From GWE2-42-39 sp963662895 (lineage in GTDB: Bacteria; Bacteroidota; Bacteroidia; Bacteroidales; Prolixibacteraceae): 64,000 bases of DNA. This document shows, piece after piece, positions 54,082 to 62,695 of the stretch. Numbering within the stretch: position 1 is the first letter of the stretch; each line of letters starts with the position of its first letter. The stretch covers positions 2,852,001 to 2,916,000 of the forward strand of contig OY759982.1 in assembly GCA_963662895.1 (NCBI GenBank), given 5' to 3'. The notes under the pieces were generated by a model, which saw only the letters and a list, made by a program, of their open reading frames with translations, was not told the origin of the DNA and ran no database searches. The position numbers and the translations under genes were made by a program.

Positions 54082-54188
54082 TTCTTTATTTAGAATGAAA
54101 ACAAATAACACACGACAAAAATACATGGAAAGGAAGGCCGGATAATTACGCCGGAAGACATATTACTTAAATATAAAGACAAAATGGT

Positions 54189-55169
54189 ATGACCTGTAAA
54201 ATGTTTGATGAAGATTTAAACGAAATAATTGCCGGGAAGAAATTCCATCATTTTGACAGAGATGAAGGATACCGGGTAAAAGAGAAAAACATTTCGAAAC
54301 AATACGGACGGTTTAACTTTAAAGAGACGCACCTTAAAGAAATCAGTATCTGCTATTGCGAATATGATATAAACAATAACCTAAAATTGTACGGGAAGAT
54401 AAAAGGCGAAATGCTTTGTCTGTCTTTCATGAATAGGGGAAGCTCCTGTTTTACCTGTGGTTCCATTAAAAATTGCATTCTGCCACAGAATACATATAAT
54501 TTATTTTACATGGAAGGAGAATATAACACGATAAAACATTTAAATAAGGGACGAAAAAATGAAGTTCTGGATATTATCATTTCAAAAGAATACATTATGA
54601 ATATGTATGAGAGATATCCCGGGATATTCGAACCATTCTATGAAAATATTAAAAGAAATAAGAACTTTTCTTTCTATGAAAAAGGGATTTTTATCCGGCC
54701 TGATATTTATAAAACAGTACAAGACATAAAAGAAGCGTATTTGCTGGGCAAAACGGCCCCCTTATATATTGAAGCAAAAACGCAGGAATTATTTGCATTA
54801 TTACTTGGACGCACAAACAAAAACAGGTGTGATAATATTTCGTGTGCTGTTCGTGAAAAAATATATGAGGCAAAACATATTATAGAGGCGAACTACAATG
54901 CACCACCCGGTATTCAGGAACTGGCACTGATGGTCGGGGTGAGCAGCACTACTATGAAAACCTGTTTTAAGAAAATATTTCACAATACAGTATATGGGTA
55001 CTTGTTTGATTACCGGATGAAAAAAGCAGAACAGTTATTAGAAACCCCGGATTTAAATATCTCAGAAGTAGCAGAACTGACAGGTTATGAACATCCTGCA
55101 CACTTTTGCACCGCGTTTAAACGAAAATTTGGAATAACCCCCATGGAATACAAAAAGAAATCGACATAG
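54189..55169 (+). CDS. AraC family regulator, PchR-like
   Basis: The 326-residue protein has an N-terminal ligand domain with SSCFTCGSIKNCILPQN and a C-terminal HTH pair: IQELALMVGVSSTTMKTCFK and ISEVAELTGYEHPAHFCTAF, closing GITPMEYKKKS. The layout is that of PchR-type activators, which in several bacteria sense siderophores or iron-related ligands. It is divergent from flavodoxin/DUF2023 and convergent with the TonB receptor. The start at 54189 is the only good one; an ATG at 54184 reads a two-codon frame. Cys residues in the sensor part may bind metal (inference). Confidence 0.85.
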   Translation: MTCKMFDEDLNEIIAGKKFHHFDRDEGYRVKEKNISKQYGRFNFKETHLKEISICYCEYDINNNLKLYGKIKGEMLCLSFMNRGSSCFTCGSIKNCILPQNTYNLFYMEGEYNTIKHLNKGRKNEVLDIIISKEYIMNMYERYPGIFEPFYENIKRNKNFSFYEKGIFIRPDIYKTVQDIKEAYLLGKTAPLYIEAKTQELFALLLGRTNKNRCDNISCAVREKIYEAKHIIEANYNAPPGIQELALMVGVSSTTMKTCFKKIFHNTVYGYLFDYRMKKAEQLLETPDLNISEVAELTGYEHPAHFCTAFKRKFGITPMEYKKKST

Positions 55170-55194
55170 GAACTGTTAAGGAATAAATTACTCT

Positions 55195-55252
55195 CACCCG
55201 CAATTTTTGTGGGTGTGCCCCTCGTGTTAGGGATAATGAGGGGCTCCCCTTC
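55195..55252. terminator. Two hairpins between convergent genes
   Basis: CACCCGCA..TGTGGGTG (55195-55215) and the perfect GCCCCTC..GAGGGGC (55217-55244) lie between the AraC stop (55169) and the TonB receptor's frameshifted end (55265). They could terminate both transcripts. Confidence 0.6.
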
Positions 55253-55264
55253 TTCGTAAAAAGG

Positions 55265-57480
55265 CTAAAAAGACAGTTTCAGACGTACAAAAATGTTACG
55301 TCCGGGTTCAATGCTGATATCTCCCCTATTGGTTGAAAGGTGATTTGTATAACTCGTATTCGTTATATTGTCGATACCGGAGAAAATTTGCAGCTGGTTA
55401 TGCCCAGGTCTATTTTGTTTGTGTTTAAAGCCATATCCAGTCGGCAGTATCCATCGGTTTCCTGTTCCCCTTCGGCAATTTTATCTTGTTTTGCCGCACC
55501 GGTTACCGAAAATTCAACCGAGCCAATTTTATGGTATGTATAACGTATCCCTGCCCGTCCGTTCAAGGGCGGAATCTGAGGAAGATTTTCACCGGCACCG
55601 GTATCTCGTCCCCGTACATATGCACCTGCCCCAAACAACACAATATTATTATAAAAATTGTAGTCGAATTTAAAATCAAATCCATAGAGCAAGGCCTTTC
55701 GTACGTTGGAATTTATCAATGCCGGGACAGTATCGGGATCGGACTCAGATGTAAGGGTGTAAATAAACTCTCCCGATTTTTCCACGATCATATCTGTTAG
55801 CCGGTTAACAAATATTCCTGACTGTAAATTAAACCCGGGATTCCATACTCTTATCCCCAGATCAGCAGAATAACCTTTTTCGGGTTCCAGGGAAGGGTTA
55901 CCCAGCCGGACATAATTTCCCAGATCGATATATTTATAGCGTTCTTCGAGTGATGGAGCCCTGAACGAACGTGCCAGGTTCAGAGAGGCATCGACATTCT
56001 CGTGCAATTGATAAAGGATGCCCGCATTGGCACTCCATGAAAAACTGTTTTCATTGTCTTTTTCAAAGGTCACCCGCTGCGTGGACGGAGAATCATTCCG
56101 GGTCCCGTTAACAATAAGGTAATCAACATCAAATCCCTGTTCGTTTTTAATCCATATTTCGTCCAGCCTTCCTCCTGTAATGAACGTAAGCCGGTTATTT
56201 AACAAATGGGTTTCATTTTGCAGGAATAATCCGGCACTGTTGAACCTTGATTCAGGAATCGGTGTTTCCCCCCGCACCAGTTCATTTGTTTGGATAATCT
56301 CATTTTGAGGATTTAAGACATCAACCGTGATATATTTTTCGCGTTCAGTGGTTAATTTACGGCCCCAGATATCTATCCCTGCAATAAAAACATCTTTTTC
56401 TGACAGATTCCAGGTACTTTGCAGTTGAGCGCCGTTTGTCAGGTGTTTCCCGGTAGGGGTAATCAATTCGGGTGTAGTACGCTTGATGTTCTTGTTGGGA
56501 AGCGTTGTTTTTGTAACAGTATTTGGTATCATCTCTACATCGCGAAGAATGTACTGGTAAAAGTAATTCATTTTTAATGAAGCCAGGGGGCCGGTTAAAC
56601 CGGTAATTTCATAACTGGCGGCAAGTAAATCCCTGCCTATATCAGAATAAGTGGCTTCAGCCGGACCGGGAAAAGCATCACCTCCCGGAATGCCCACATC
56701 AGTAGACCAGTTACGCTGATATTGTATCTTAAATAAATGATTGGCAAGAGGTTTTACTCCTATTTTTGCCGTTATGTTATTCATTGTAAACTGGCTATTC
56801 GGTAAATCGCCTTCCGGTGTATGTATATCGTCAGCATCACTGTAGGTTCCGCTCACCCTGAAGTACCATTTATCAGAGCCGGTGTTGATAGCTGCGTGAT
56901 TGGAAAAAAGGGTATTGGCTGAAGCAAAGCCCGAAATGATGTTTCCCGACAGGTAAGGCTTATCGGCAAAGTGTCCGTCTTTTGTAATAATATTTACAAT
57001 TCCTCCCATCGCCCCGGTTCCATAGAGCGATGATTGTGCCCCTTTTATTACTTCAACACGCTCAATATCGTTTACATCAACCATACTCAGCGACGCGGTT
57101 AAATCAGTAGCTGTTTCCACCCTGTTACCGTCAATGAGTGTAACCAGACGATTTTCACCTAACCCACGGATATTGATATTGGTGGCCCATATCCCGTCAC
57201 CCCCCATAGAAATACCGGGTTCCTCATTCAAAACACTGGAAAGGGTAAGCGCCGACTGTTTCTGATAACCGGAAGAACTGACAACGCTTATGGAAGCAGG
57301 CAACTCCTTTATTTTCCGGTCAATCCTAAGGCTCGACACAACAATTTCTCCCATTTGTATGTTCCATGCCGGAGAAGTAACCGAATCATTATCTACTTTT
57401 TGCCTTTTATCGGTCTGTGCATAAGAATTGAACGTTAAAACGACTGTGCACACAGCCGTCAGAAGCCATAATTTATTCAT
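55265..57480 (-). CDS. TonB-dependent receptor with a single-base frameshift near the C-terminus
   Basis: The uninterrupted frame (57480-55363, 705 residues) has a signal peptide (about 1-21, NSYAQ) and a plug domain (EEPGISMGGDGIWATNINIRG, MVDVNDIERVEVIKGAQS, SLYGTGAMGGIVNIITKDG). Its barrel ends abnormally (GITSCKFSPVSTI). From about 55400 the adjacent frame continues with QLQIFSGIDNITNTSYTNHL, then NIFVRLKLSF and a stop at 55265-55267, a proper receptor end. One missing base near 55395-55401 (ATAAACC read as ATAACC) explains it. It is either a mutation that destroys barrel assembly or a sequencing error. It is followed upstream by the TM1266-like gene and probably serves the ABC importer's ligand. 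Confidence 0.88.
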
Positions 57481-57727
57481 GATCCTTATTCTTTAAAAGT
57501 ACCGATTTAACCTGGATTCCTTTTAAACGCCCCAACTGACCTGTAAGGGAACCAATCTGGTCGGTAGTACCTTCAAGAACAAGAGAGATAATGCCCATTT
57601 CATTGCTGCGGGGCACCCCCTGACGCGCGATAATAATATGGGAATGACTGGAGATTATTTCGTTCAGTAACTGAACGTTTTCACGGTTCCCTATTTGAAT
57701 TAATGCTGTTCCTATTCTCTTTTCCAT
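57473..57727 (-). CDS. TM1266-like ACT-type regulator (iron-only hydrogenase system regulator family)
   Basis: The 84-residue protein matches the TM1266 pattern throughout: RIGTALIQIGNRENVQLLNE, ARQGVPRSNEMGIISLVLEG, TTDQIGSLTGQLGRLKG and VKSVLL. It is an ACT-like ferredoxin-fold protein often found with [FeFe]-hydrogenase or metal/cofactor genes; its ligand is unknown. It overlaps the TonB receptor start by 8 bp and stands head-to-head with the ABC importer genes (230 bp apart). No hydrogenase gene lies in the window. Confidence 0.85.
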   Translation of the reverse strand: MEKRIGTALIQIGNRENVQLLNEIISSHSHIIIARQGVPRSNEMGIISLVLEGTTDQIGSLTGQLGRLKGIQVKSVLLKNKDHE

Positions 57728-57957
57728 CAGAGTTCCTCCGGATTAGATTATTGATTCCCGTATGACCTTGACAGGATTGAAATCCTGAATCGCAGTGTAA
57801 ATACGGTCTGATTGTTTATAACTGATGTAAATATATTACTTTTTATTGATAGAAAAATGACGATATTCATATTTTTCAGGCAACCGGTTTTTAAGGCTCC
57901 GAAAAAAACAGATAAATTGTCTAAATTAAATAGTTTTGTGGAAAGGTTTAAAAAATT
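57728..57957. promoter_or_regulatory. Divergent control region of the TM1266/TonB and ABC genes
   Basis: This 230-bp interval contains a hairpin CAGGAT-TGAA-ATCCTG at 57772-57787 and, 20 bp before the SBP gene, TAGTTTTG at 57931-57938, which fits the -7 pattern TAnnTTTG. No -33 element with proper spacing was seen, so the promoter call is weak. Confidence 0.35.
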
Positions 57958-58920
57958 ATGCGCAGCAGATTTTATTTATGTATCATATTCATATTTCTCG
58001 TAGCAGGTTGCAGGAATGCGGCACAAAATAACAATGGCAAAATTTCTTATACGATTGCTACGCTGAAAGGCCCCTCTTCGATGGGGATGATCGGGCTTAT
58101 CGATAGCTTGCGCAAAGCCGACCCCCCGAATATTAAGGTAGAAATTCTGAACGAACCTATACAGGTGCGAAAAATGATGCTTGACGGTAGCGCCGATTTT
58201 GCTATCCTTCCGACAACCATGGCTGCAATATTATATAATAAGGGACTGGATTACCGTCTGATTGCAATTCCGGTGTGGGGCACGCTTTACCTGTTTGGAA
58301 ATGACAGAGGCATTACCCGTTGGGAGGACCTCAGGAATAAGAAAGTAAATGTTATGGCAAAGGGCATGACCCCTGATGTGCTTTTCCGCTACCTGCTGAA
58401 AAAAAATGGGATCAATCCTGAAACAGATATTACCCTTGATTATAGCTTTCCAACCCATATTGAACTGGCAAACGCTGTTGCTGCCGGGCAGGCAAAACTT
58501 GGCGTTATCTCCGAACCCCTGGTTAGCCTGGTGATGCACAAGAATAAAGATGTACACCCTATATTCGATTTGAACATTGAATGGGACAAGCAACAGGGTA
58601 TTCCTATTGCCATGACAGCTTTTTTAGGGAAAGGCAGTACTTTGAGGGAGAAACCGCAACTGGTGGAGCAAATAATTTCGTCTTACGAAAAATCAACGCG
58701 TTGGGTAAACCAAAACCCCGACAGCGCAGCAGCGTTGATCGTGAAGTACAACATCCTGTCTGACACCGTGGTTGCCTGTCAATCCATCCCGCGATCGAAC
58801 CTTCATTTTGTGCTGGCACGGAACATACAAACACAAATCGACGAATACCTGAAAGTTTTTTATGATATGAACCCTGATATTATTGGAGGGAAAATACCTG
58901 ATGAAAATTTTTTTTACTAA
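57958..58920 (+). CDS. ABC importer substrate-binding lipoprotein (NMT1/TauA-like)
   Basis: The 320-residue protein has a lipobox VAGC after a short signal. The two-lobe periplasmic-binding fold is of the NMT1/THI5 or NitT/TauT class: YTIATLKGPSSMGMIGLIDS, DFAILPTTMAAILYNKGLDY and KVNVMAKGMTPDVLFRYLLK. It is the first gene of the importer. Relatives bind thiamine precursors, sulfonates, nitrate or heterocycles, so the ligand is open. The pairing with a TonB receptor and TM1266 protein suggests a cofactor-like or metal-containing ligand. Confidence 0.88.
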   Translation: MRSRFYLCIIFIFLVAGCRNAAQNNNGKISYTIATLKGPSSMGMIGLIDSLRKADPPNIKVEILNEPIQVRKMMLDGSADFAILPTTMAAILYNKGLDYRLIAIPVWGTLYLFGNDRGITRWEDLRNKKVNVMAKGMTPDVLFRYLLKKNGINPETDITLDYSFPTHIELANAVAAGQAKLGVISEPLVSLVMHKNKDVHPIFDLNIEWDKQQGIPIAMTAFLGKGSTLREKPQLVEQIISSYEKSTRWVNQNPDSAAALIVKYNILSDTVVACQSIPRSNLHFVLARNIQTQIDEYLKVFYDMNPDIIGGKIPDENFFY

Positions 58921-59656
58921 AAAACAGTACATAAGTTTTGCATCAGTAGCAGCAATACTGGTCGTCTGGAAAATTCTGGCATTGTATTTCGACTCTGCTT
59001 TTATTGTTCCTCACCCGGAGGATACTTTTTTAACAGTTATAAAATTAATTAGTGATACCGGATTTCTAAAGGTTGCCGGCATGACCATACTACGCGGGGT
59101 AATTGGTTTTATTATATCAGGCATTTTAGGAATAGGGCTGGGAATTTTAGCAGGCATCAGTCCCGGGTTCAATGCTTTTATAACCCCTATACTGGTCACT
59201 ATCCGTTCTACGCCTGTAATCGCCCTTATCCTTCTGGCCCTTATATGGTTTAGCCCAGGCATGGTACCTGTTTTTATAGCCATGCTTACCATGTTCCCGT
59301 TTATGTGTACCAATGTGGTTGATGGCATCAGAAGTGTCGATCCCGGGCTTATAGAGATGGCCAGGTTTTACCGGGCAGACAGGAGAAGGATTATAAACGA
59401 AGTGTATATCCCGGCCATCATGCCGTTTATAATCAGCGGGGCATCCAGTGCCATGGGAATAGGATGGCGGGCTATAATCATTGGCGAAGTACTTAGCCAG
59501 CCCCAATACGGTATTGGAACAAAAATGCAGTCAGCCCAGACTTTCTTAAATGTAGATGCTGTCATTGCCTGGACTCTTATAGCCGTACTTATAAGTTACG
59601 GTTTCGAAAAAATAATACGGTGGGGCGAACATAAAATTGTAGTCTGGAGGGTCTGA
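58901..59656 (+). CDS. ABC importer permease (NitT/TauT class)
   Basis: The protein has 251 residues from the ATG at 58901, which has GGAGGG at 58885-58890; the upstream in-frame ATG at 58883 is less likely. It has six membrane spans and the EAA loop VDPGLIEMARFYRADRRRII followed by NEVYIPAIMPFI. It overlaps the preceding gene by 20 bp and is 2 bp before the ATPase gene, so the three are one operon. Confidence 0.9.
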   Translation: MKIFFTKKQYISFASVAAILVVWKILALYFDSAFIVPHPEDTFLTVIKLISDTGFLKVAGMTILRGVIGFIISGILGIGLGILAGISPGFNAFITPILVTIRSTPVIALILLALIWFSPGMVPVFIAMLTMFPFMCTNVVDGIRSVDPGLIEMARFYRADRRRIINEVYIPAIMPFIISGASSAMGIGWRAIIIGEVLSQPQYGIGTKMQSAQTFLNVDAVIAWTLIAVLISYGFEKIIRWGEHKIVVWRV

Positions 59657-59658
59657 TT

Positions 59659-60396
59659 ATGAGTTTACAAATACGGAACCTTAATAAAACATTTAACGAT
59701 ATTTCCCTCTACAGGGATTTTAATATAGCCTTTACCGAGAATACTATTACATGTATACTGGGTCCTTCGGGGTGCGGAAAAACCACCTTACTGAATATTC
59801 TTGGTAAAATTATAGTCCCAGACAGCGGTAGCCTCATTGGCTTTGACGGCAAGCTTTTTTCGTATATTTTCCAGGAGCCCCGTTTGTTGCCGTGGAAAAC
59901 AGTTAAGGGCAATATCGAATTTGTCTTAAGCAGGGATATGCCTGCCTGCGAACGAAAAAAACAAACCGACCGGCTTATTCGGCTTGTTGAACTTGAAGGC
60001 TTTGCCGGTTATTATCCTTCGCAGTTAAGCGGCGGCATGCGCCAGCGGGTTTCCATTGCACGGGCTTTTGCCTGCCCTTCCGATATCATACTGATGGATG
60101 AACCGCTTAATGGACTGGACATTGCTTTGAAGCAAAATATGATACGATGGTTTTTACAAATATGGAAGGCCGACAGACGCACAGTTATCTTTGTGACCCA
60201 CGATGTCGACGAGGCCCTTTTGCTGGGCGACGAAATAGTAGTTTTAAGCCAGGCGCCTGCCCGGATCGTATCCCATGAGAATATAGAAGAACCTGCCGGA
60301 AATCGATGCCTTGAGAAAGGGCCTTTTAAGAAAACAAAGCAAGCCCTGATTAATGCTTTAGGACAACCACTGTCTATTCCAGGATCAATTCTATAA
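59659..60396 (+). CDS. ABC importer ATP-binding protein (NitT/TauT class)
   Basis: The 245-residue protein has Walker A GPSGCGKTT, Q-loop FQEPRLLPWKTV, signature LSGGMRQR, Walker B IILMDEPL and H-loop FVTHDVDEA. A GGAGG stands just before its ATG. It drives import through the permease at 58901. Its 3' end overlaps the convergent fucosidase gene by 23 bp, so the two transcripts meet tail to tail. Confidence 0.93.
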   Translation: MSLQIRNLNKTFNDISLYRDFNIAFTENTITCILGPSGCGKTTLLNILGKIIVPDSGSLIGFDGKLFSYIFQEPRLLPWKTVKGNIEFVLSRDMPACERKKQTDRLIRLVELEGFAGYYPSQLSGGMRQRVSIARAFACPSDIILMDEPLNGLDIALKQNMIRWFLQIWKADRRTVIFVTHDVDEALLLGDEIVVLSQAPARIVSHENIEEPAGNRCLEKGPFKKTKQALINALGQPLSIPGSIL

Positions 60397-61741
60397 CAGG
60401 AATTTCATCATTCGGCTTCCGAACAGGCAACCTCAGGCTTAAGTCGTTAGCATACTCTCCTTCCTTTATATCCTCTCCTGAACGTGGACTGATTGCTATT
60501 TCTGAACCGTCGTGGAGTAACTGGGCATATTTCACTTTTCCTTTATAATCCGGAAGGACAAGGTTTTGTAAGGGGTAGTCAAGCAAATGAATATATAACC
60601 GGTTTGTTTTCGGATTGTACGTCAACAGGCTCATTGCCGGAGCTTCGAATTCATCAGGAGCTTTGGTACAACCATATATAGAACGGCTGTTGTATTTCAT
60701 CCAATTACCAAAAGCAGCAAGAGAAGCGTCTGCCCGTTCGTCGAAAACACCACGGGCTGTCGGGCCAACATTCAGTATCAGGTTTCCGCCCTTGCTCACG
60801 GTTTCTATCAGCAAGACCAAGAGTTGTTTGGTGTCTTTCCAGGTATATTCGTCGCGGTAATAGCCCCACGAACCGCTAAATGTCTGACAGGTTTCCCACG
60901 GAACTTTTTTCCCGTTCACTTCCGGCCATTTCGAAACTTTATATTGCTCGTGTGTTGTAAAATCCCAACCGTCTTCGTATTCATTCAGATCGAGACGGTC
61001 GTTAACGATAATGCCGGGTTGCAATGTGCGAACCATCTTTAGCAAACCTGCCGAGTCCCAATCTTTACTACCTTTACCGTTTTCACCGGGATACGAAAAG
61101 TCGAGCCAAAGCAGATCTATTTTACCGTAGTTAGTCAGTAATTCACGAACCTGGTTGTGCAGGTATTCGCGGTACTTATTCATGTCGCGCCCTTTATTTA
61201 GTTTTGCATATTCCTTTGCATCAGTAACCCGTTGCGAATGAAATTCGTCGATGGTAAAATCGGGATGATGCCAATCGAGCAGCGAATAATAAAAACCTAT
61301 TTTCAGCCCTTCCTCCCTGAATGCGTCCACATATTCTTTGATCAGATCCCGGCCAACCGGAGTATTGGTTGCCTTATAATCGGTATATTTCGAATCGAAC
61401 AGGCAAAAACCATCGTGATGTTTCGTAGTGATTACAACATATTTCATTCCCGCTTCCCTGGCTTTCCGGGCCCATTCTTTTGGGTTGTAAAGATCGGGGT
61501 TAAAATTATCGAAATACTTTTGATACTGCTCATCGGTTATCCTTTCATAATTTTTGACCCATTCGTGACGGGCAGGTAATGCATACAGGCCCCAGTGGAT
61601 AAACATTCCAAAGCGGTCGCTGGTCCACCATGCCATTCGTTCCTGTTTTTGTGTTTCTGTCTCACGGCCAAGTTTTTTAGCCTGCGAAAAAGCAGTTGTA
61701 GCACAAAATAAAATCGATATAATTAAAATTGATCTTTTCAT
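60374..61741 (-). CDS. GH29 alpha-L-fucosidase
   Basis: The 455-residue protein has a signal peptide (about 1-19, TTAFSQ). The TIM barrel shows FGMFIHWGLYALPARHEW, YVVITTKHHDGFCLFDS, the nucleophile strand IDLLWLDFSYPGEN (Asp) and NLILNVGPTARG, all usual for GH29. It releases alpha-L-fucose in the periplasm or outside. The first-half size fits a two-domain enzyme with a C-terminal beta domain. It lies in a minus-strand run with a beta-propeller lipoprotein and a six-hairpin glycosidase. Confidence 0.93.
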   Translation of the reverse strand: MKRSILIISILFCATTAFSQAKKLGRETETQKQERMAWWTSDRFGMFIHWGLYALPARHEWVKNYERITDEQYQKYFDNFNPDLYNPKEWARKAREAGMKYVVITTKHHDGFCLFDSKYTDYKATNTPVGRDLIKEYVDAFREEGLKIGFYYSLLDWHHPDFTIDEFHSQRVTDAKEYAKLNKGRDMNKYREYLHNQVRELLTNYGKIDLLWLDFSYPGENGKGSKDWDSAGLLKMVRTLQPGIIVNDRLDLNEYEDGWDFTTHEQYKVSKWPEVNGKKVPWETCQTFSGSWGYYRDEYTWKDTKQLLVLLIETVSKGGNLILNVGPTARGVFDERADASLAAFGNWMKYNSRSIYGCTKAPDEFEAPAMSLLTYNPKTNRLYIHLLDYPLQNLVLPDYKGKVKYAQLLHDGSEIAISPRSGEDIKEGEYANDLSLRLPVRKPNDEIPVIELILE

Positions 61742-61780
61742 TATTATTAAATTAAGTTGTAACTCGTTTTCCCAATCGAT

Positions 61781-62671
61781 TTACCGGGGATAGACCCGTG
61801 CTTTATAAATATTGATATCAGGGATAATATATGTTTTATCCGGGTTTTCAGAATAAATATGATGTGTCCACCATTCCTCCTCTGCTTTTGTATAGACCAG
61901 TTTTCCTGTTGTTTTATTATAATTAACTGATTTTACATCTACTGCATTTATGGGTTCAAAGGATTCGAAGGATTCACTGTCAAGAGAAAACGTCCAGACA
62001 CTCTCGGCTACTGTAACCACCAGTTCGTTATCAGAAACAGGAACCAAATCGTGCCCTCCCCAGGCCGGGAGTTTCCATGTTTTTTCCCGTTGCAGTTCGG
62101 GATGGTCTGAATCCCAGTTTTTTAATAAGTAACAGACCAAATCGTCAGATCCAAGAGCATAAAGTCTTTCAGCTTTCTGCATCCACACAACTCCATGTCC
62201 CCATGTCAGGGTATCTCTATAGATACACTTTTCGGGTGTTGCTATATCATAAAGTTCGATACTGTTTCCATAAGGATGATCTGATAGTGCCACTACGATA
62301 CGGTCTCCCGGCAAACACTCCGCAGAATGGGCCATCGGGGCATTGGCATAAAAAAGAATTTCTCTGCTTTCCCGGTCCAGCAGCACTACTCCCCCACCGG
62401 ATGATGTTACCAACAGTTTCCGGTTTTCATCGACCGGTTTACATTCATCCAAAGGATTCAAATATTTCCGGTACTCAACCGGTAACCTGGTTGCTTCTGA
62501 AATATTCCATTGCCACACGACATTCAAATTGTCTCCGTCTGATTGTTCCTCCTCGAAAATAATAATCTGATGACCTCCACATGCAATAATTTCATGATTT
62601 TCTTTTTTCACAAACGTACAACTCACTCCTGTCAGAAGTAAAAGGACTATTAATTTCCCTGCTTTCATCAT
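61781..62671 (-). CDS. Beta-propeller-like lipoprotein (DUF6528-like)
   Basis: The 296-residue protein has a lipobox (GVSC, Cys about residue 18) and repeated strands with CGGHQIIIFEEE, LLVTSSGGGVVLLDRES, RIVVALSDHPYGNSIELYD, HGVVWMQKAERLYALGSD and GGHDLVPVSDNELVVTV. This is a seven-bladed-like propeller of the group often annotated DUF6528 (recalled). It probably binds a glycan-linked ligand on the outer surface or works with the adjacent glycosidases. No catalytic motif is evident. Confidence 0.7.
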   Translation of the reverse strand: MMKAGKLIVLLLLTGVSCTFVKKENHEIIACGGHQIIIFEEEQSDGDNLNVVWQWNISEATRLPVEYRKYLNPLDECKPVDENRKLLVTSSGGGVVLLDRESREILFYANAPMAHSAECLPGDRIVVALSDHPYGNSIELYDIATPEKCIYRDTLTWGHGVVWMQKAERLYALGSDDLVCYLLKNWDSDHPELQREKTWKLPAWGGHDLVPVSDNELVVTVAESVWTFSLDSESFESFEPINAVDVKSVNYNKTTGKLVYTKAEEEWWTHHIYSENPDKTYIIPDINIYKARVYPR

Positions 62672-62695
62672 ATTAATTTTATAGAATTTATCATC

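Noticed and set aside
57812..58003. 63-residue plus-strand ORF before the SBP gene
   Set aside because: It overlaps the SBP lipoprotein signal in another frame and has no recognisable feature.
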